Source: CALKJU01 sp046349355 (GTDB taxonomy: Bacteria; Pseudomonadota; Alphaproteobacteria; Geminicoccales; Geminicoccaceae). Taken from it: a stretch of 64,000 bases of DNA. Of this stretch, positions 1-8,730 are shown one piece after another (position 1 is the stretch's first letter; each line of letters starts with the position of its first letter). Where the stretch lies: the NCBI GenBank assembly GCA_046349355.1, contig JAXMCM010000028.1:62001-126000 (forward strand). The letters are read 5' to 3'. The translations under genes and the position numbers were made by a program. The notes under the pieces were generated by a model. The model was not told the origin of the DNA. It did not search any database and worked only from the letters and a program-made list of their open reading frames with translations.

Positions 1-1125
1 GCCATCGTCCTCTACCTCGCCGGGGCGGTGGGCGAGGCCGACCTGCGCGCCGCCATCGACATCCCGACGCTGGTCATCCTGTTCGGCCTGATGGTGCTGT
101 CAGCACAGTTCGCCGCCTGCGGCTTCTACGCCTGGTGCTCGGCGCGGATCGCGCAGACGCCGGCGGGACCCGGGCCGCTGCTGGCGCTGACCGTGGTCGT
201 CTCGGGCGTGCTGTCGGCGGTGCTGGCCAACGACGTCGTCGTCTTCGCGATGACCCCGATGCTCTGCACGGGCCTGCTGCGCCGCGGCCTCGACCCGCGC
301 CCGTTCCTGATCGCGCTGACCTCGGCCGCCAATGCCGGCTCGGCGGCGACGATCCTCGGCAATCCGCAGAACATCCTGATCGGCCAGGTCGGCGATCTCG
401 ATTTCTGGCGGTTCCTCGCCGTGTGCGGGCCGCCGGCGCTGGTGGCCATGGCGATCGTGTTCGCGGTGGTGCTGGTCCTCTGGCGCGGCCGCTTCGCGCT
501 GGCGGAAAGCAAGGCGCGGCACGCGGCGGCCCCGGCCGAGCCGCTCCTCGACCGGCCAGGCCTCGCCAAGGCGCTGGTGTACACGGCCTTCCTGCTGCTG
601 CTGTTCGCCACGCCGCTGCCGCATGTCGAGGGCATCCTGCTGGTCGCCGGCGGGCTGATGGTCAGCCGCAAGCTCGCCACCAAGCGCATCCTCGGCCTCG
701 TCGACTGGCACCTGCTGGTGCTGTTCGCCGGCCTGTTCACGGTGACCCGGGCGCTGCAGGTCACCGGGCTGCCGGCCGACCTCGTCGCCTGGCTCGACGG
801 CATGGGCCTGCCGCTGGCCAGCCTGCCGGTGCTGGCGCCGCTGACCATCCTCGGCTCCAACACCATCGGCAACGTGCCGCTGGTGGTGCTGCTGCTGGCG
901 GTGATCCCGCAGCCGACGCCGGAGCTGCTCTACGGCCTCGCCGTGATCTCCACGCTCGCCGGCAACCTGCTGATCGTCGGCAGCCTCGCCAACATCATCA
1001 CCGTCGAGCGGGCCAGGGACGTCGGCGTCGAGCTGGGCTTCGCCGAGCACGCCCGCTGCGGCATCCCGATCACCGTCCTGTCGCTTGCCCTGGCGATCGC
1101 CTGGCTGGCGTGGGTCGGCTCATGA
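1..1125 (+). CDS. SLC13/ArsB-NhaD-type anion permease (5' end outside window)
   Basis: The reading frame is open from base 1, so the N-terminus lies upstream of the window. About 374 residues are visible. They form many hydrophobic membrane segments, with the internal motif ANDVVVFAMTP and an NPQN loop (near GSAATILGNPQNIL). These resemble the discontinuous helices of ion-transporter superfamily permeases (ArsB, NhaD, SLC13). It is probably an inner-membrane anion or ion symporter; the substrate cannot be read from the sequence. It ends at TGA and is followed by a 74-base gap before the next gene on the same strand. Confidence 0.75.
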   Translation, partial: AIVLYLAGAVGEADLRAAIDIPTLVILFGLMVLSAQFAACGFYAWCSARIAQTPAGPGPLLALTVVVSGVLSAVLANDVVVFAMTPMLCTGLLRRGLDPRPFLIALTSAANAGSAATILGNPQNILIGQVGDLDFWRFLAVCGPPALVAMAIVFAVVLVLWRGRFALAESKARHAAAPAEPLLDRPGLAKALVYTAFLLLLFATPLPHVEGILLVAGGLMVSRKLATKRILGLVDWHLLVLFAGLFTVTRALQVTGLPADLVAWLDGMGLPLASLPVLAPLTILGSNTIGNVPLVVLLLAVIPQPTPELLYGLAVISTLAGNLLIVGSLANIITVERARDVGVELGFAEHARCGIPITVLSLALAIAWLAWVGS

Positions 1126-1199
1126 GCCCATGACCTAAGGTCGCTTTCGGCGGCCCCGGCCGGGTCCTACCATCGCCGCGTCAGCGGGGAGCGGGTCGG

Positions 1200-3611
1200 A
1201 TGAAGGCGCAGGCGCGGGTGGTCGTGATCGGCGGCGGCGTGGTCGGGTGCTCGGTGCTGTACCACCTGACCCGGGCCGGCTGGTCGGACGTCATGCTGAT
1301 CGAGCGCGACGAGCTGACCTCGGGCTCGACCTGGCACGCCGCCGGCGGCATGCACACGCTCAACAGCGATCCCAACGTCGCCAAGCTGCAGGCCTACACC
1401 ATCCGGCTCTACGAGGAGATCGAGCGGATCTCCGGCCAGTCCTGCGGCGTGCACCTGACCGGCGGCCTGATGCTGGCCGGCACGCCGGAGCGCATGGACT
1501 ATCTCCGCCACGCCCACGCCAAGGGCCGCTACCTCGGCATGCAGACCGAGCTGATCTCCGTCAGCGAAGCCAGGAAGCTGTTCCCGCTGCTGGAGGAGCG
1601 CCACTTCATCGGGGCCCTCTACGATGCCGTCGAGGGCCATGTGGACCCCTACGGCGTCACCCATGCCTACGCCAAGGCGGCGCGCATGGCCGGGGCCGAG
1701 ATCGTGCTGCGCAACCGGGTGACGGCGCTGCGGCCGCGAGCCGGCGGCGGCTGGGCGGTCGAGACCGAGCAGGGCACGGTGCTCGCCGAGCACGTCGTCA
1801 ATGCAGGCGGCCTGTGGGCGCGCGAGGTCGGCCGCATGGTCGGGCTCGAGCTGCCGGTGCTGGCGATGGAGCACCAGTACCTGATCACCGAGGACATGCC
1901 CGAGCTCGCCGGCCGCGAGCGCGAGCTGCTGCACACCATCGACTTCGAGGGCGAGCTCTACCTGCGCCAGGAGCGCCAGGGCGTCCTGCTGGGCACCTAC
2001 GAGCGCGCCGGGGTGCCCTGGTCGCCCGAGACGACGCCCTGGAACTTCGCCACCGAGCTGCTGCCCGACGATCTCGAGCGGATCGCCCCGTCGCTGGAGG
2101 TGGCGTTCCGCCATTTCCCGGCGCTGGAGAAGGCCGGGATCCGCAAGGTCATCAACGGTCCCTTCACCTTCTCGCCGGACGGCAACCCGCTGATCGGCCC
2201 GGTCCGGCAGCTGCGCAACTACTGGTGCGCCTGTGCCGTGATGGCCGGCTTCAGCCAGGGCGGCGGCGTCGGCCTGGCGCTGGCCAACTGGATCACCGAG
2301 GGCGACCCGGGCTTCGACGTCTGGGCCATGGACGTCGCCCGCTTCGGCGACTGGGCGACGCCGGCCTACACCCAGGCCAAGGTGCGCGAGAACTACAGCC
2401 GGCGCTTCCGCATCTCCTTCCCCAACGAGGAGCTGCCGGCGGCGCGGCCGCTGCGGACCACGGGCGCCTACGAGCGGCTGGCCGAGCGCAACGCGGTGTG
2501 GGGTGCCGCGTTCGGGCTCGAGCATGCGCTGTGGTTCGCGCCGCCGGGGACGCCGCCGCTGGAGGAGCCGACCTTCCAGCGCTCCAACGCCTTCGCCAGC
2601 GTCGCCGAGGAATGCCGGGCCGTGCGCGAGGCGGTGGGCCTGCTCGAGATCTCGAACTTCGCCAAGTACGAGATCGCCGGACCCGATGCCGAGGCGTGGC
2701 TGGGCCGGGTACTGGCAGGACGCGTCCCGCCGGTCGGCCGGCTGTCGCTGTGCCCGATGCTCGATGACAAGGGCCGGCTCACCGGCGACTTCACGCTCGG
2801 GCGGCTCGCGGCCGACCGCTTCGTGCTGTTCGGCTCGGGCATCGCCGAGACCTACCACCTGCGCTGGTTCGAGGCGGCGCTGCCCGAGCGCGGCGTCACC
2901 GTCCGCTCGCTGGCGCAGGAGCTCAACGGCTTCGCCATCGCCGGGCCGCGCTCGCGCGAGCTGCTGTCCCGGCTGACCCGCAGCGACCTGTCGACCGCGG
3001 CCTTCCCGTTCATGGCGCTGGCGCCGATGCAGGTCGGCATGGTCGCGGCCCTGGTCGGGCGGATCAGCTTCACGGGTGACCTCGGCTACGAGATCTGGTG
3101 CCCGGCCGACCGGCTGCGCCTGCTGCACGACACGCTGGTCGAGGCCGGCGCGGACCTTGGCCTGCGGCACTTCGGCGGGCGGGCGCTGAACGCGCTCCGG
3201 CTGGAGAAGGGCTTCGGCAGCTGGAGCCGCGAGTTCCGGCCGATCTACGGGGTCTGCGAGGCCGGCCTCGAGCCTTTCGTCGCCTGGAAGCGCGGCGGCT
3301 TCGTCGGCCACGAGGCCGCCGTGGCCGAGCGCGAGCGAGGGCCGGAGCGGCGCCGGGTGACGCTGGTGATCGACGACGCCGGCATCGACGTGATGGGCGA
3401 CGAGCCGATCTGGCACCGCGGCGAGGTCGTCGGCTGGGTGACCTCCGGCGGCTACGCGCACCATGTCGGCAAGTCGGTGGCGATCGGCTACGTCCCGTCG
3501 GCGCTCGCCGTGGCCCACGAGCTGGAGGTCGAGATCCTGGGCGACCGGCGGCCGGCGAGGATCGCGCTGGAGCCGCTGTTCGATCCCGCAGGCGCACGGA
3601 TGCGCGCATGA
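1200..3611 (+). CDS. Dimethylglycine/sarcosine dehydrogenase-like FAD oxidoreductase with GcvT domain
   Basis: This 803-residue protein starts with an FAD Rossmann motif (VIGGGVVGCS, residues 9-18). It then has the GSTWHAAG segment, whose His is the covalent flavin attachment site in the dimethylglycine and sarcosine dehydrogenases. The order is DAO domain (about 5-365), FAO_M linker (about 370-425), then GcvT aminomethyltransferase and its C-terminal barrel (about 430-795). Family members oxidatively demethylate N-methylated glycines and pass the one-carbon unit to folate. The ATG follows a GGGGAG ribosome site. Its stop overlaps the start of the next gene by ATGA, indicating translational coupling. 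The exact N-methyl substrate is not known. Confidence 0.85.
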   Translation: MKAQARVVVIGGGVVGCSVLYHLTRAGWSDVMLIERDELTSGSTWHAAGGMHTLNSDPNVAKLQAYTIRLYEEIERISGQSCGVHLTGGLMLAGTPERMDYLRHAHAKGRYLGMQTELISVSEARKLFPLLEERHFIGALYDAVEGHVDPYGVTHAYAKAARMAGAEIVLRNRVTALRPRAGGGWAVETEQGTVLAEHVVNAGGLWAREVGRMVGLELPVLAMEHQYLITEDMPELAGRERELLHTIDFEGELYLRQERQGVLLGTYERAGVPWSPETTPWNFATELLPDDLERIAPSLEVAFRHFPALEKAGIRKVINGPFTFSPDGNPLIGPVRQLRNYWCACAVMAGFSQGGGVGLALANWITEGDPGFDVWAMDVARFGDWATPAYTQAKVRENYSRRFRISFPNEELPAARPLRTTGAYERLAERNAVWGAAFGLEHALWFAPPGTPPLEEPTFQRSNAFASVAEECRAVREAVGLLEISNFAKYEIAGPDAEAWLGRVLAGRVPPVGRLSLCPMLDDKGRLTGDFTLGRLAADRFVLFGSGIAETYHLRWFEAALPERGVTVRSLAQELNGFAIAGPRSRELLSRLTRSDLSTAAFPFMALAPMQVGMVAALVGRISFTGDLGYEIWCPADRLRLLHDTLVEAGADLGLRHFGGRALNALRLEKGFGSWSREFRPIYGVCEAGLEPFVAWKRGGFVGHEAAVAERERGPERRRVTLVIDDAGIDVMGDEPIWHRGEVVGWVTSGGYAHHVGKSVAIGYVPSALAVAHELEVEILGDRRPARIALEPLFDPAGARMRA

Positions 3612-4744
3612 GCTGGAAGCCCGAGACCCTGGCGGCGCAGGCGCTGGGCCACATCGATCCGCGCAGCAGGGCGATCGTTCCCGGCATCGAGCCGTCGACC
3701 ACCTACGAGCGCGATCCGGATGGCGGCTACCGCTCGGGCCGGGTCTACGCCCGTGCCGACAATCCCACCTTCGACGCCCCGGAGGCGCTGCTGACGGCGC
3801 TGGAGGGCGGCCGGCAGTCGCTGCTGTTCGCCTCGGGCATGGCGGCGGCGACGGCCGTGTTCCAGGCGCTCGACCCCGGCGACCACGTGGTCGTGCCGCG
3901 GGTGATGTACTGGGCGCTGCGCGGCTGGCTGCTGGGCCCGGCGACGCGCTGGGGCCTGCAGGTCGAGACGGTGGACACGACCGACCCCGATGGGCTGCGC
4001 GCCGCCGTCCGGCCGGGCCGGACGAAGCTGGTCTGGCTGGAGACCCCGGCCAATCCCTTGTGGGAGGTCAGCGACATCGCCACGGCGGCCGCGATCGCGC
4101 ACGCGGCGGGGGCCCGCCTTGCCGTCGATTCGACCGTGGCGACGCCGGTACTGACCCGCCCCCTGGCGCTGGGCGCCGACCTCGTCATGCATGCCGCGAC
4201 CAAGTACCTGAACGGGCATTCCGACGTGGTCGCCGGCACGCTGACGACGGCCGCCGAGGACGCGTTCTGGACGCGGATCCGGGCGGTCCGGGCGCAGCAG
4301 GGCGGCATCCTCGGCAGCTTCGAGGCCTGGCTGCTGCTGCGCGGCCTGCGCACGCTGTACCTGCGGGTCCGCCACGCCAGCGCGTCGGCGATGGCGATCG
4401 CCGAGCGTCTGCAGGCGCATCCCCGGGTGGCCGAGGTCCTCTACCCCGGCCTGCCCTCGTTCGCCGGCCATGCGCTGGCCGCGCGCCAGATGCAGGGCGG
4501 GTTCGGCGGCATGCTGTCGGTCAGGGTCAGGGGCGGGGAAGCGGCGGCCGTGGCGGCGGCAGCGCGGGTGGCCCTGTGGAAGCGGGCGACGTCGCTGGGC
4601 GGTGTCGAGAGCCTGATCGAGCACCGGGCCAGCATCGAGGGGCCGACCTCGCCGGTGCCGGGCGACCTGCTGCGCCTGTCGGTCGGGCTCGAGGATCCGG
4701 ACGACCTGGTCGCGGACCTAACCGCGGCGCTCGACGCGGCCTGA
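3608..4744 (+). CDS. metC: Cystathionine beta-lyase / Cys-Met metabolism PLP enzyme
   Basis: This 378-residue fold-type I PLP enzyme belongs to the trans-sulfuration family. The PLP lysine lies in HAATKYLNGHSD, the substrate-loop Tyr in RSGRVYARADNPT, and the phosphate-binding SGMAAAT segment near residue 77. The C-terminal SLGGVESLIEHRAS motif is typical of cystathionine lyases. The family cleaves or forms the C-S bond in cystathionine, here probably to homocysteine. The start overlaps the upstream dehydrogenase stop (ATGA), so the two are one operon. MetB or methionine gamma-lyase activity cannot be ruled out from sequence. It ends 7 bases before a convergent gene. Confidence 0.85.
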   Translation: MSWKPETLAAQALGHIDPRSRAIVPGIEPSTTYERDPDGGYRSGRVYARADNPTFDAPEALLTALEGGRQSLLFASGMAAATAVFQALDPGDHVVVPRVMYWALRGWLLGPATRWGLQVETVDTTDPDGLRAAVRPGRTKLVWLETPANPLWEVSDIATAAAIAHAAGARLAVDSTVATPVLTRPLALGADLVMHAATKYLNGHSDVVAGTLTTAAEDAFWTRIRAVRAQQGGILGSFEAWLLLRGLRTLYLRVRHASASAMAIAERLQAHPRVAEVLYPGLPSFAGHALAARQMQGGFGGMLSVRVRGGEAAAVAAAARVALWKRATSLGGVESLIEHRASIEGPTSPVPGDLLRLSVGLEDPDDLVADLTAALDAA

Positions 4745-4751
4745 GCCGGGC

Positions 4752-5345
4752 TCAGACCGGCAGGGCGCTGACCGTAGCCTTCACCTTCGCGAGAAAGGCG
4801 GCACGCTGCTCGGGCGTGACGCTGTCCATCTTGTGCAGCGCCAGCCAGAAGGTCTGCCGCTTGCGGGCGCAGATGGCGCCGATGCCGCGCAGGATGATGC
4901 GGCGGCCGGGATCGCCCATCCAGCGCGTCCACAGCCACGGCGCCCCGTAGGTCGAGACGCCGCCGATCAGCCGGATGTTGGTCATCAGCCCGGTCACCGG
5001 CTGGTTGCCCTCGGGCATGCGGAAGGTCTCGTGCGGCACCCAGACCCGGTCGAGCCAGCCCTTGAGCATCGCCGGCAGGCTGTACCACCAGGTCGGGTAG
5101 ACGAAGATCAGCCCCTCGGCCCACTTGAGTGCCTCGAGCTGGTCGGCGACCGGCGCCGCGTTGGTGCCGCGGTCGTGGTAGGCGATGCGCTCGGCCCGGC
5201 TCATCACCGGGTCGAAACCGATGGCGTAGAGATCCATCGGGCGGACCTCGTGTCCCCGCAGCGACAGGGTCTCGCAGACGGTGCGGAACAGGGCCGTCGA
5301 GAAGCTCTCGGCAACGGGGTGCGCGTGGACGACGAGGATCCGCAT
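4752..5345 (-). CDS. NAD(P)H-quinone reductase-like flavodoxin-fold protein, copy 1
   Basis: This 197-residue protein of the flavodoxin_2 (NQO/KefF/MdaB) family begins with the FMN/FAD phosphate loop VVHAHPVAESFS. It contains the flavin-binding FVYPTWWYSLPAMLKGWLDR segment near residues 80-100, followed by GGVSTYG. Members reduce quinones or nitro compounds with NAD(P)H in the cytosol. It lies directly downstream of a related gene on the same strand (5369-5953), so the pair probably arose by duplication and may work as one unit. The physiological acceptor is unknown. Confidence 0.8.
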   Translation of the reverse strand: MRILVVHAHPVAESFSTALFRTVCETLSLRGHEVRPMDLYAIGFDPVMSRAERIAYHDRGTNAAPVADQLEALKWAEGLIFVYPTWWYSLPAMLKGWLDRVWVPHETFRMPEGNQPVTGLMTNIRLIGGVSTYGAPWLWTRWMGDPGRRIILRGIGAICARKRQTFWLALHKMDSVTPEQRAAFLAKVKATVSALPV

Positions 5346-5368
5346 CGGAGCTCCGGGTCGGGGGGCGG

Positions 5369-5953
5369 CTAGAGCCGGCGCATCGCGCCCTCGATCCCGG
5401 CCATGAAGGCCTCGCGGCGGGCGGCGTCGGCGATGTTCATGTGGTAGAGCGCGTGGAAGCGGATCCGGGCGTCGCGCGCCACGAACCAGCGCAGGTAGCG
5501 GGTCACCAGCTTGCGCGGCGGGTCGCCCATGTACCAGGCGGCCCAGCGCGGCCGGCCGTAGGTGGCGATCCCGGCGACGCTGCGGATGTGCTGCAGCAGC
5601 GGGCGGACGTCGGCCGGATCGGTCATGTCGAAGCCGACGCCCGGCATCAGCAGGCGGTCGAGGAAGCCCTTGAGCATGGCGGGTGCGCCGAAGCACCAGA
5701 CCGGGAACTGGACGACCAGCGCCTCGGCCCGCTGCAGGCGCTGCACATAGCCCTCGAGCCCTTCGCGGTTGCGGGCGAGATCGTGGTAGCGGCGCCGCTC
5801 GTCGGCATGCAGCACCGGATCGAAGCCCTCGGCGTGGAGGTCGAGCAGGTCGACCTCGTGGCCGGCAGCGCGCAGGGCCGCGTCGGCGCGGTCGCGCAGC
5901 GCCGCATGGAAGCTCTCCGGCAGCGGATGGCTGTAGAGGTGCAGGACCCGCAT
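5369..5953 (-). CDS. NAD(P)H-quinone reductase-like flavodoxin-fold protein, copy 2
   Basis: This 194-residue protein has the same architecture as its downstream neighbour: LHLYSHPLPESFH as the flavin phosphate loop, VVQFPVWCFGAPAMLKGFLDR as the flavin-binding helix, and VAGIATYG near residue 130. The spacing and motif order match the flavodoxin_2 family of NAD(P)H quinone oxidoreductases. Its start codon lies 4 bases before the RidA-like gene's stop, so ridA, copy 2 and copy 1 form a compact minus-strand operon. The two copies are clearly diverged, suggesting an old duplication rather than a recent one. Confidence 0.8.
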   Translation of the reverse strand: MRVLHLYSHPLPESFHAALRDRADAALRAAGHEVDLLDLHAEGFDPVLHADERRRYHDLARNREGLEGYVQRLQRAEALVVQFPVWCFGAPAMLKGFLDRLLMPGVGFDMTDPADVRPLLQHIRSVAGIATYGRPRWAAWYMGDPPRKLVTRYLRWFVARDARIRFHALYHMNIADAARREAFMAGIEGAMRRL

Positions 5954-5957
5954 CGGC

Positions 5958-6341
5958 TCAGGCCGCGGCCAGCGCCTCGATCTCGACCTTGAACGCCGGC
6001 AGGGCCAGCGCTTTGACGACGATCAGCGTCGACGCTGGCGGCGGATCGGCCACCCAGACGTCGCGGATGCGCATGTAGGGGACACGGTACTCGGCCTCGG
6101 TCAGGTAGACGCTGAGGCGGGTGACGTCGCCGCGGCCGAAGCCGGCAGCGGCGAGGCAGGCATCGACATTGGCGAACGCCACCTCGGTCTGGCCCTCGAT
6201 GTCGTCGGGAATGCTGCCGTCGGCGCGGATGCCGAGCTGGCCGGACACGAACAGCAGCCGCGAAGCCCCCTCGACGGCGACGAGGTGGTGGTAGCGGCCG
6301 AACGGCGCGCGCAGGTCGGACGGGCTCAGATGGCGACGCAT
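5958..6341 (-). CDS. RidA-family (YjgF/YER057c/UK114) protein
   Basis: This 127-residue protein is the usual RidA length. It has LLFVSGQLGIRADGS, the EGQTEVAFANVDACLAAAG helix and VTRLSVYLTE typical of the family. True RidA hydrolyses reactive enamine/imine intermediates released by PLP enzymes. The canonical catalytic Arg in the C-terminal segment (R105 in E. coli, in the RIEIE-type strand) is not obvious here, where the strand reads ALPAFKVEIEALAA with Lys at that place. It is therefore better called a RidA-like subfamily protein. It is the first gene of the operon with two quinone reductases and divergent from the creatininase-family gene. Confidence 0.8.
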   Translation of the reverse strand: MRRHLSPSDLRAPFGRYHHLVAVEGASRLLFVSGQLGIRADGSIPDDIEGQTEVAFANVDACLAAAGFGRGDVTRLSVYLTEAEYRVPYMRIRDVWVADPPPASTLIVVKALALPAFKVEIEALAAA

Positions 6342-6372
6342 CCGCTCGCTCCAGGGCTCGTGTTGTCGGCGG

Positions 6373-6387
6373 CGCACGGTTCGTGCG
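6373..6387. promoter_or_regulatory. Inverted repeat in divergent promoter region (ridA-like / creatininase-like)
   Basis: CGCACG and CGTGCG form 6-base arms around the 3-base centre GTT in the 84-base gap between two divergent genes. This could be an operator for a dimeric regulator or a small hairpin. No regulator gene is adjacent, so the assignment rests only on symmetry and position. Confidence 0.3.
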
Positions 6388-6425
6388 ATGGCAGGGCCGA
6401 CGCGATGATCGCCAAGAGGGCGACG

Positions 6426-7256
6426 ATGAGCAAGACGTTGCCCGGCCGCTGGCAGGACCTGGCGTGGCCCGAGTTCGCCGGGCTCGATCCGGCGCGCACC
6501 GTGGCGATCCTGCCGGTGGCGGCGATCGAGCAGCACGGCCCGCACCTCCCCGTCTCGGTCGACGCCACCCTGAACGAGGGGGTGACGAACCGGATGCTCG
6601 AGCTGCTGCCCCCAGGCACGCCGGCGCTGGTGCTGCCGATGACGGCGGTCGGCAAGAGCGACGAGCACCTCGCCTTTCCCGGCACGCTCACCCTGTCGGG
6701 CGAGACGCTGATGCGGGTCTGGGAGGAGATCGGCGCCAGCGTCGCTCGCGCCGGCCTGCGCAAGCTGGTCCTGCTGAACAGCCATGGCGGCCAGGTGGCG
6801 CCGATGCAGATGACGGCACGCGCCCTGCGCATCCGCCACCGGATGCTGGCGGTGGCGGCGAGCTGGTTCGCCTTTGGCGCGCCCGACGGCCTGTTCCCGC
6901 CCGAGGAGCTCCGCCACGGCATCCATGCCGGGACGATGGAGACGGCGATGATGCTGGCGCTGCGGCCCGACCTCGTGCGGATGGAGCTGGCCCGCGACTT
7001 CAGGCCGGCGAGCCTGGGCCTTGCCGGGACCAGTCCGCGCCTCATGTCGCTAGGGTTCGCCGGTTTCGGCTGGCAGACCCAGGACCTGCACCCGTCGGGT
7101 GCCTGCGGCGATGCCGGCAAGGCCACGGCCGAGATGGGCCGGGCCTGCATCGATCATGCCGCCCGCGCCGTCGCCGAGCTCGTCCTCGAGGTCTCGCGGC
7201 TGCCGCTCGACCGCCTCGACCATGAACCCGATCCCGGACCCGGAGACCCCGCATGA
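6426..7256 (+). CDS. Creatininase-family amidohydrolase
   Basis: This 276-residue protein shows the metal-binding motifs of the creatininase/MftE family: AAIEQHGPHLPVSVDA (Glu, His and Asp ligands near residues 35-48), LLNSHGGQ near residue 119, and HAGTMETAMML, whose Glu is a metal ligand. Members hydrolyse cyclic or amide bonds (creatinine, 3-dehydro-scyllo-inosose, or peptide bonds in mycofactocin maturation). The ATG follows a GAGGG site. Its stop overlaps the next start (ATGA), coupling it to an aldo-keto reductase. No creatine or mycofactocin genes flank it, so the substrate is open. Confidence 0.8.
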   Translation: MSKTLPGRWQDLAWPEFAGLDPARTVAILPVAAIEQHGPHLPVSVDATLNEGVTNRMLELLPPGTPALVLPMTAVGKSDEHLAFPGTLTLSGETLMRVWEEIGASVARAGLRKLVLLNSHGGQVAPMQMTARALRIRHRMLAVAASWFAFGAPDGLFPPEELRHGIHAGTMETAMMLALRPDLVRMELARDFRPASLGLAGTSPRLMSLGFAGFGWQTQDLHPSGACGDAGKATAEMGRACIDHAARAVAELVLEVSRLPLDRLDHEPDPGPGDPA

Positions 7257-8167
7257 AGCTCGAGGCCACGCCCGTCCATCCTGCCGGGCCGTCCCTCTCG
7301 CCGGCGATCTGGGGCACCTGGCGCTGCGTCGAGACGCCGGCGCTGAGCACGCCGGACAAGCTGGCGCCGCTTCTGGAGTACCTGCTGGAGCTGGGGGTCA
7401 CCAGCTTCGATCTCGCCGACATCTATGGCGGCTACCGCAGCGAGCAGCTGTTCGGGGCGGCCCTGAAGCTGACCGGCGTGGCCAGGGCCTCGGTGCAGCT
7501 GATCGGCAAGGCCGACATCTGCCCGGTCTCACCGCAACGGCCGCAGCACCGGGTGAAGCACTACGACACCACGCCGGAACATCTCGAGCGGACCGTCGCC
7601 CGCACCCTCGAGCTGGTGCAGAGCGACTATCTCGACGTGCTCCTGCTGCACCGGCCCGACCCGCTGATGGACGCGGAGGCGACGGCCGGGTCGTTCGAGC
7701 GGATGGCGCTGGCCGGCACGGTGCGCTCGTTCGGCGTCTCCAACCACACCCCGGCGCAAATCGAGCTGCTGCAGAGCCGGCTGGCGCGGCCGCTGGTCAG
7801 CAATCAGATCGAGGTCTCGCCGCTGCACACCGCAGCGCTGTTTGACGGGACGCTGGACCAGGCGCAGCGGCTGCGCATGCGGCCGATGATCTGGTCGCCC
7901 CTCGGCGGCGGGCGGCTGTTCCGGCCGGGCAACGAGACCGAGCAGCGGGTGGCGGCGGCGCTCGACGCCGTCGGGACCCGCTGCGGCCTCGACCGGGCCG
8001 AGACCGCGCTCGCCTGGCTTGCCACCCTGCCCAGTCGGCCGCTGCCGATCCTCGGGACCGGCGACCGCGAGCGGCTCGCCGGACAGGCGAGAGCCGCGAC
8101 GGTCCGGCTCGACCGGCAGGACTGGTTCGTCATCCTCGAGGCCGCCCTCGGCCAGCCGGTCGCCTGA
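7253..8167 (+). CDS. Aldo/keto reductase
   Basis: This 304-residue (beta/alpha)8 NADPH-dependent oxidoreductase has its catalytic tetrad recognisable as Asp and Tyr in FDLADIYGGYRS, Lys in LIGKADI and His in LLLHRPDPLMD. The FGVSNHTPAQIELL segment and the C-terminal RPLPILGTGDRERL cofactor region match the YdhF/oxidoreductase branch. It probably reduces a small carbonyl compound in the cytosol. Translation is coupled to the upstream creatininase-like gene, suggesting one catabolic step pair whose substrate cannot be named. Confidence 0.85.
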   Translation: MKLEATPVHPAGPSLSPAIWGTWRCVETPALSTPDKLAPLLEYLLELGVTSFDLADIYGGYRSEQLFGAALKLTGVARASVQLIGKADICPVSPQRPQHRVKHYDTTPEHLERTVARTLELVQSDYLDVLLLHRPDPLMDAEATAGSFERMALAGTVRSFGVSNHTPAQIELLQSRLARPLVSNQIEVSPLHTAALFDGTLDQAQRLRMRPMIWSPLGGGRLFRPGNETEQRVAAALDAVGTRCGLDRAETALAWLATLPSRPLPILGTGDRERLAGQARAATVRLDRQDWFVILEAALGQPVA

Positions 8168-8190
8168 GGGGCGCGAGGCCGTCGCAACAA

Positions 8191-8209
8191 GCACTTGAAT
8201 TGCAAGCGC
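8191..8209. promoter_or_regulatory. Imperfect palindrome upstream of the Rrf2 gene (candidate operator)
   Basis: The 19-base element GCACTTGAATTGCAAGCGC has GC and CTTG on the left matched by CAAG and GC on the right. It lies about 43 bases before the Rrf2-type regulator, in an unusually AT-rich stretch likely to be its promoter. Rrf2 regulators (IscR, CymR, NsrR) often bind such sites in their own promoters. Binding by this regulator is inference. Confidence 0.35.
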
Positions 8210-8251
8210 AAATCCTTCATTTTCCATGTAGCTTACAGGTATTCGGACCCC

Positions 8252-8689
8252 ATGCTCTCCCACAAGGCCAAGTACGCGTTGCGCGCCCTGCTGATGCTGG
8301 CGCGCCAGCAGGACGACAGTCTGCTCCAGGTCGCCGAGATCGCCGAGCAGGAGAACGTGCCGCGCAAGTTCCTCGAGGCGATCCTGGGGGAGTTGGCGAA
8401 GGACGGGGTGCTGGCGAGCCAGCGCGGCAAGGGCGGCGGCTACCGGCTGGCTCGCCCCGCCGATACGGTGACGCTCGGACAGATCGTCCGGCTGATCGAC
8501 GGACCGTTGGCCCCGGTGCCTTGTGCCAGCGTGACCCGCTACCGTCGCTGCGACGACTGTCCCGACGAGCGGACTTGCGCGATCCGGCCGGTGATGCGGC
8601 GCGTCCGGGACGCTATCGCCGATGTTCTCGATAGGACTACCCTTTCCGATGTGATCGAGGGCGGCGCGGCTTCGGCCCTGGTCGCCTGA
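8252..8689 (+). CDS. Rrf2-family transcriptional regulator next to sulfate uptake genes
   Basis: This 145-residue protein has the Rrf2 winged helix: MLSHKAKYALRALLMLA at the start, IAEQENVPRKFLEAILGELAKDG as recognition region, and a GKGGGYRLARP wing. A cysteine cluster, C-x8-C-x2-C-x5-C around residues 90-110, resembles the metal or Fe-S binding region of IscR/NsrR, but the spacing differs from the IscR triad. The frame is open upstream to 8195; ATG 8252 was chosen because it matches family N-termini. It is followed by sbp-cysTWA on the same strand, suggesting control of sulfate import in the manner of CymR. Confidence 0.85.
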   Translation: MLSHKAKYALRALLMLARQQDDSLLQVAEIAEQENVPRKFLEAILGELAKDGVLASQRGKGGGYRLARPADTVTLGQIVRLIDGPLAPVPCASVTRYRRCDDCPDERTCAIRPVMRRVRDAIADVLDRTTLSDVIEGGAASALVA

Positions 8690-8707
8690 GCTCAAGCCAC
8701 AGCCGTC

Positions 8708-8730
8708 GGCTAGTGCAGCCGGCTACTGCA
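8708..8730. promoter_or_regulatory. Tandem near-identical 10-mers before sbp (candidate operator)
   Basis: GGCTAGTGCA (8708-8717) and GGCTACTGCA (8721-8730) are direct repeats differing at one base, spaced 13 bases start to start. A TTGACA hexamer follows at 8740-8745. They sit in the 129-base gap between the Rrf2 gene and sbp. Such tandem sites could be bound by the Rrf2 protein or another sulfur regulator; this is inference from position. Confidence 0.35.
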
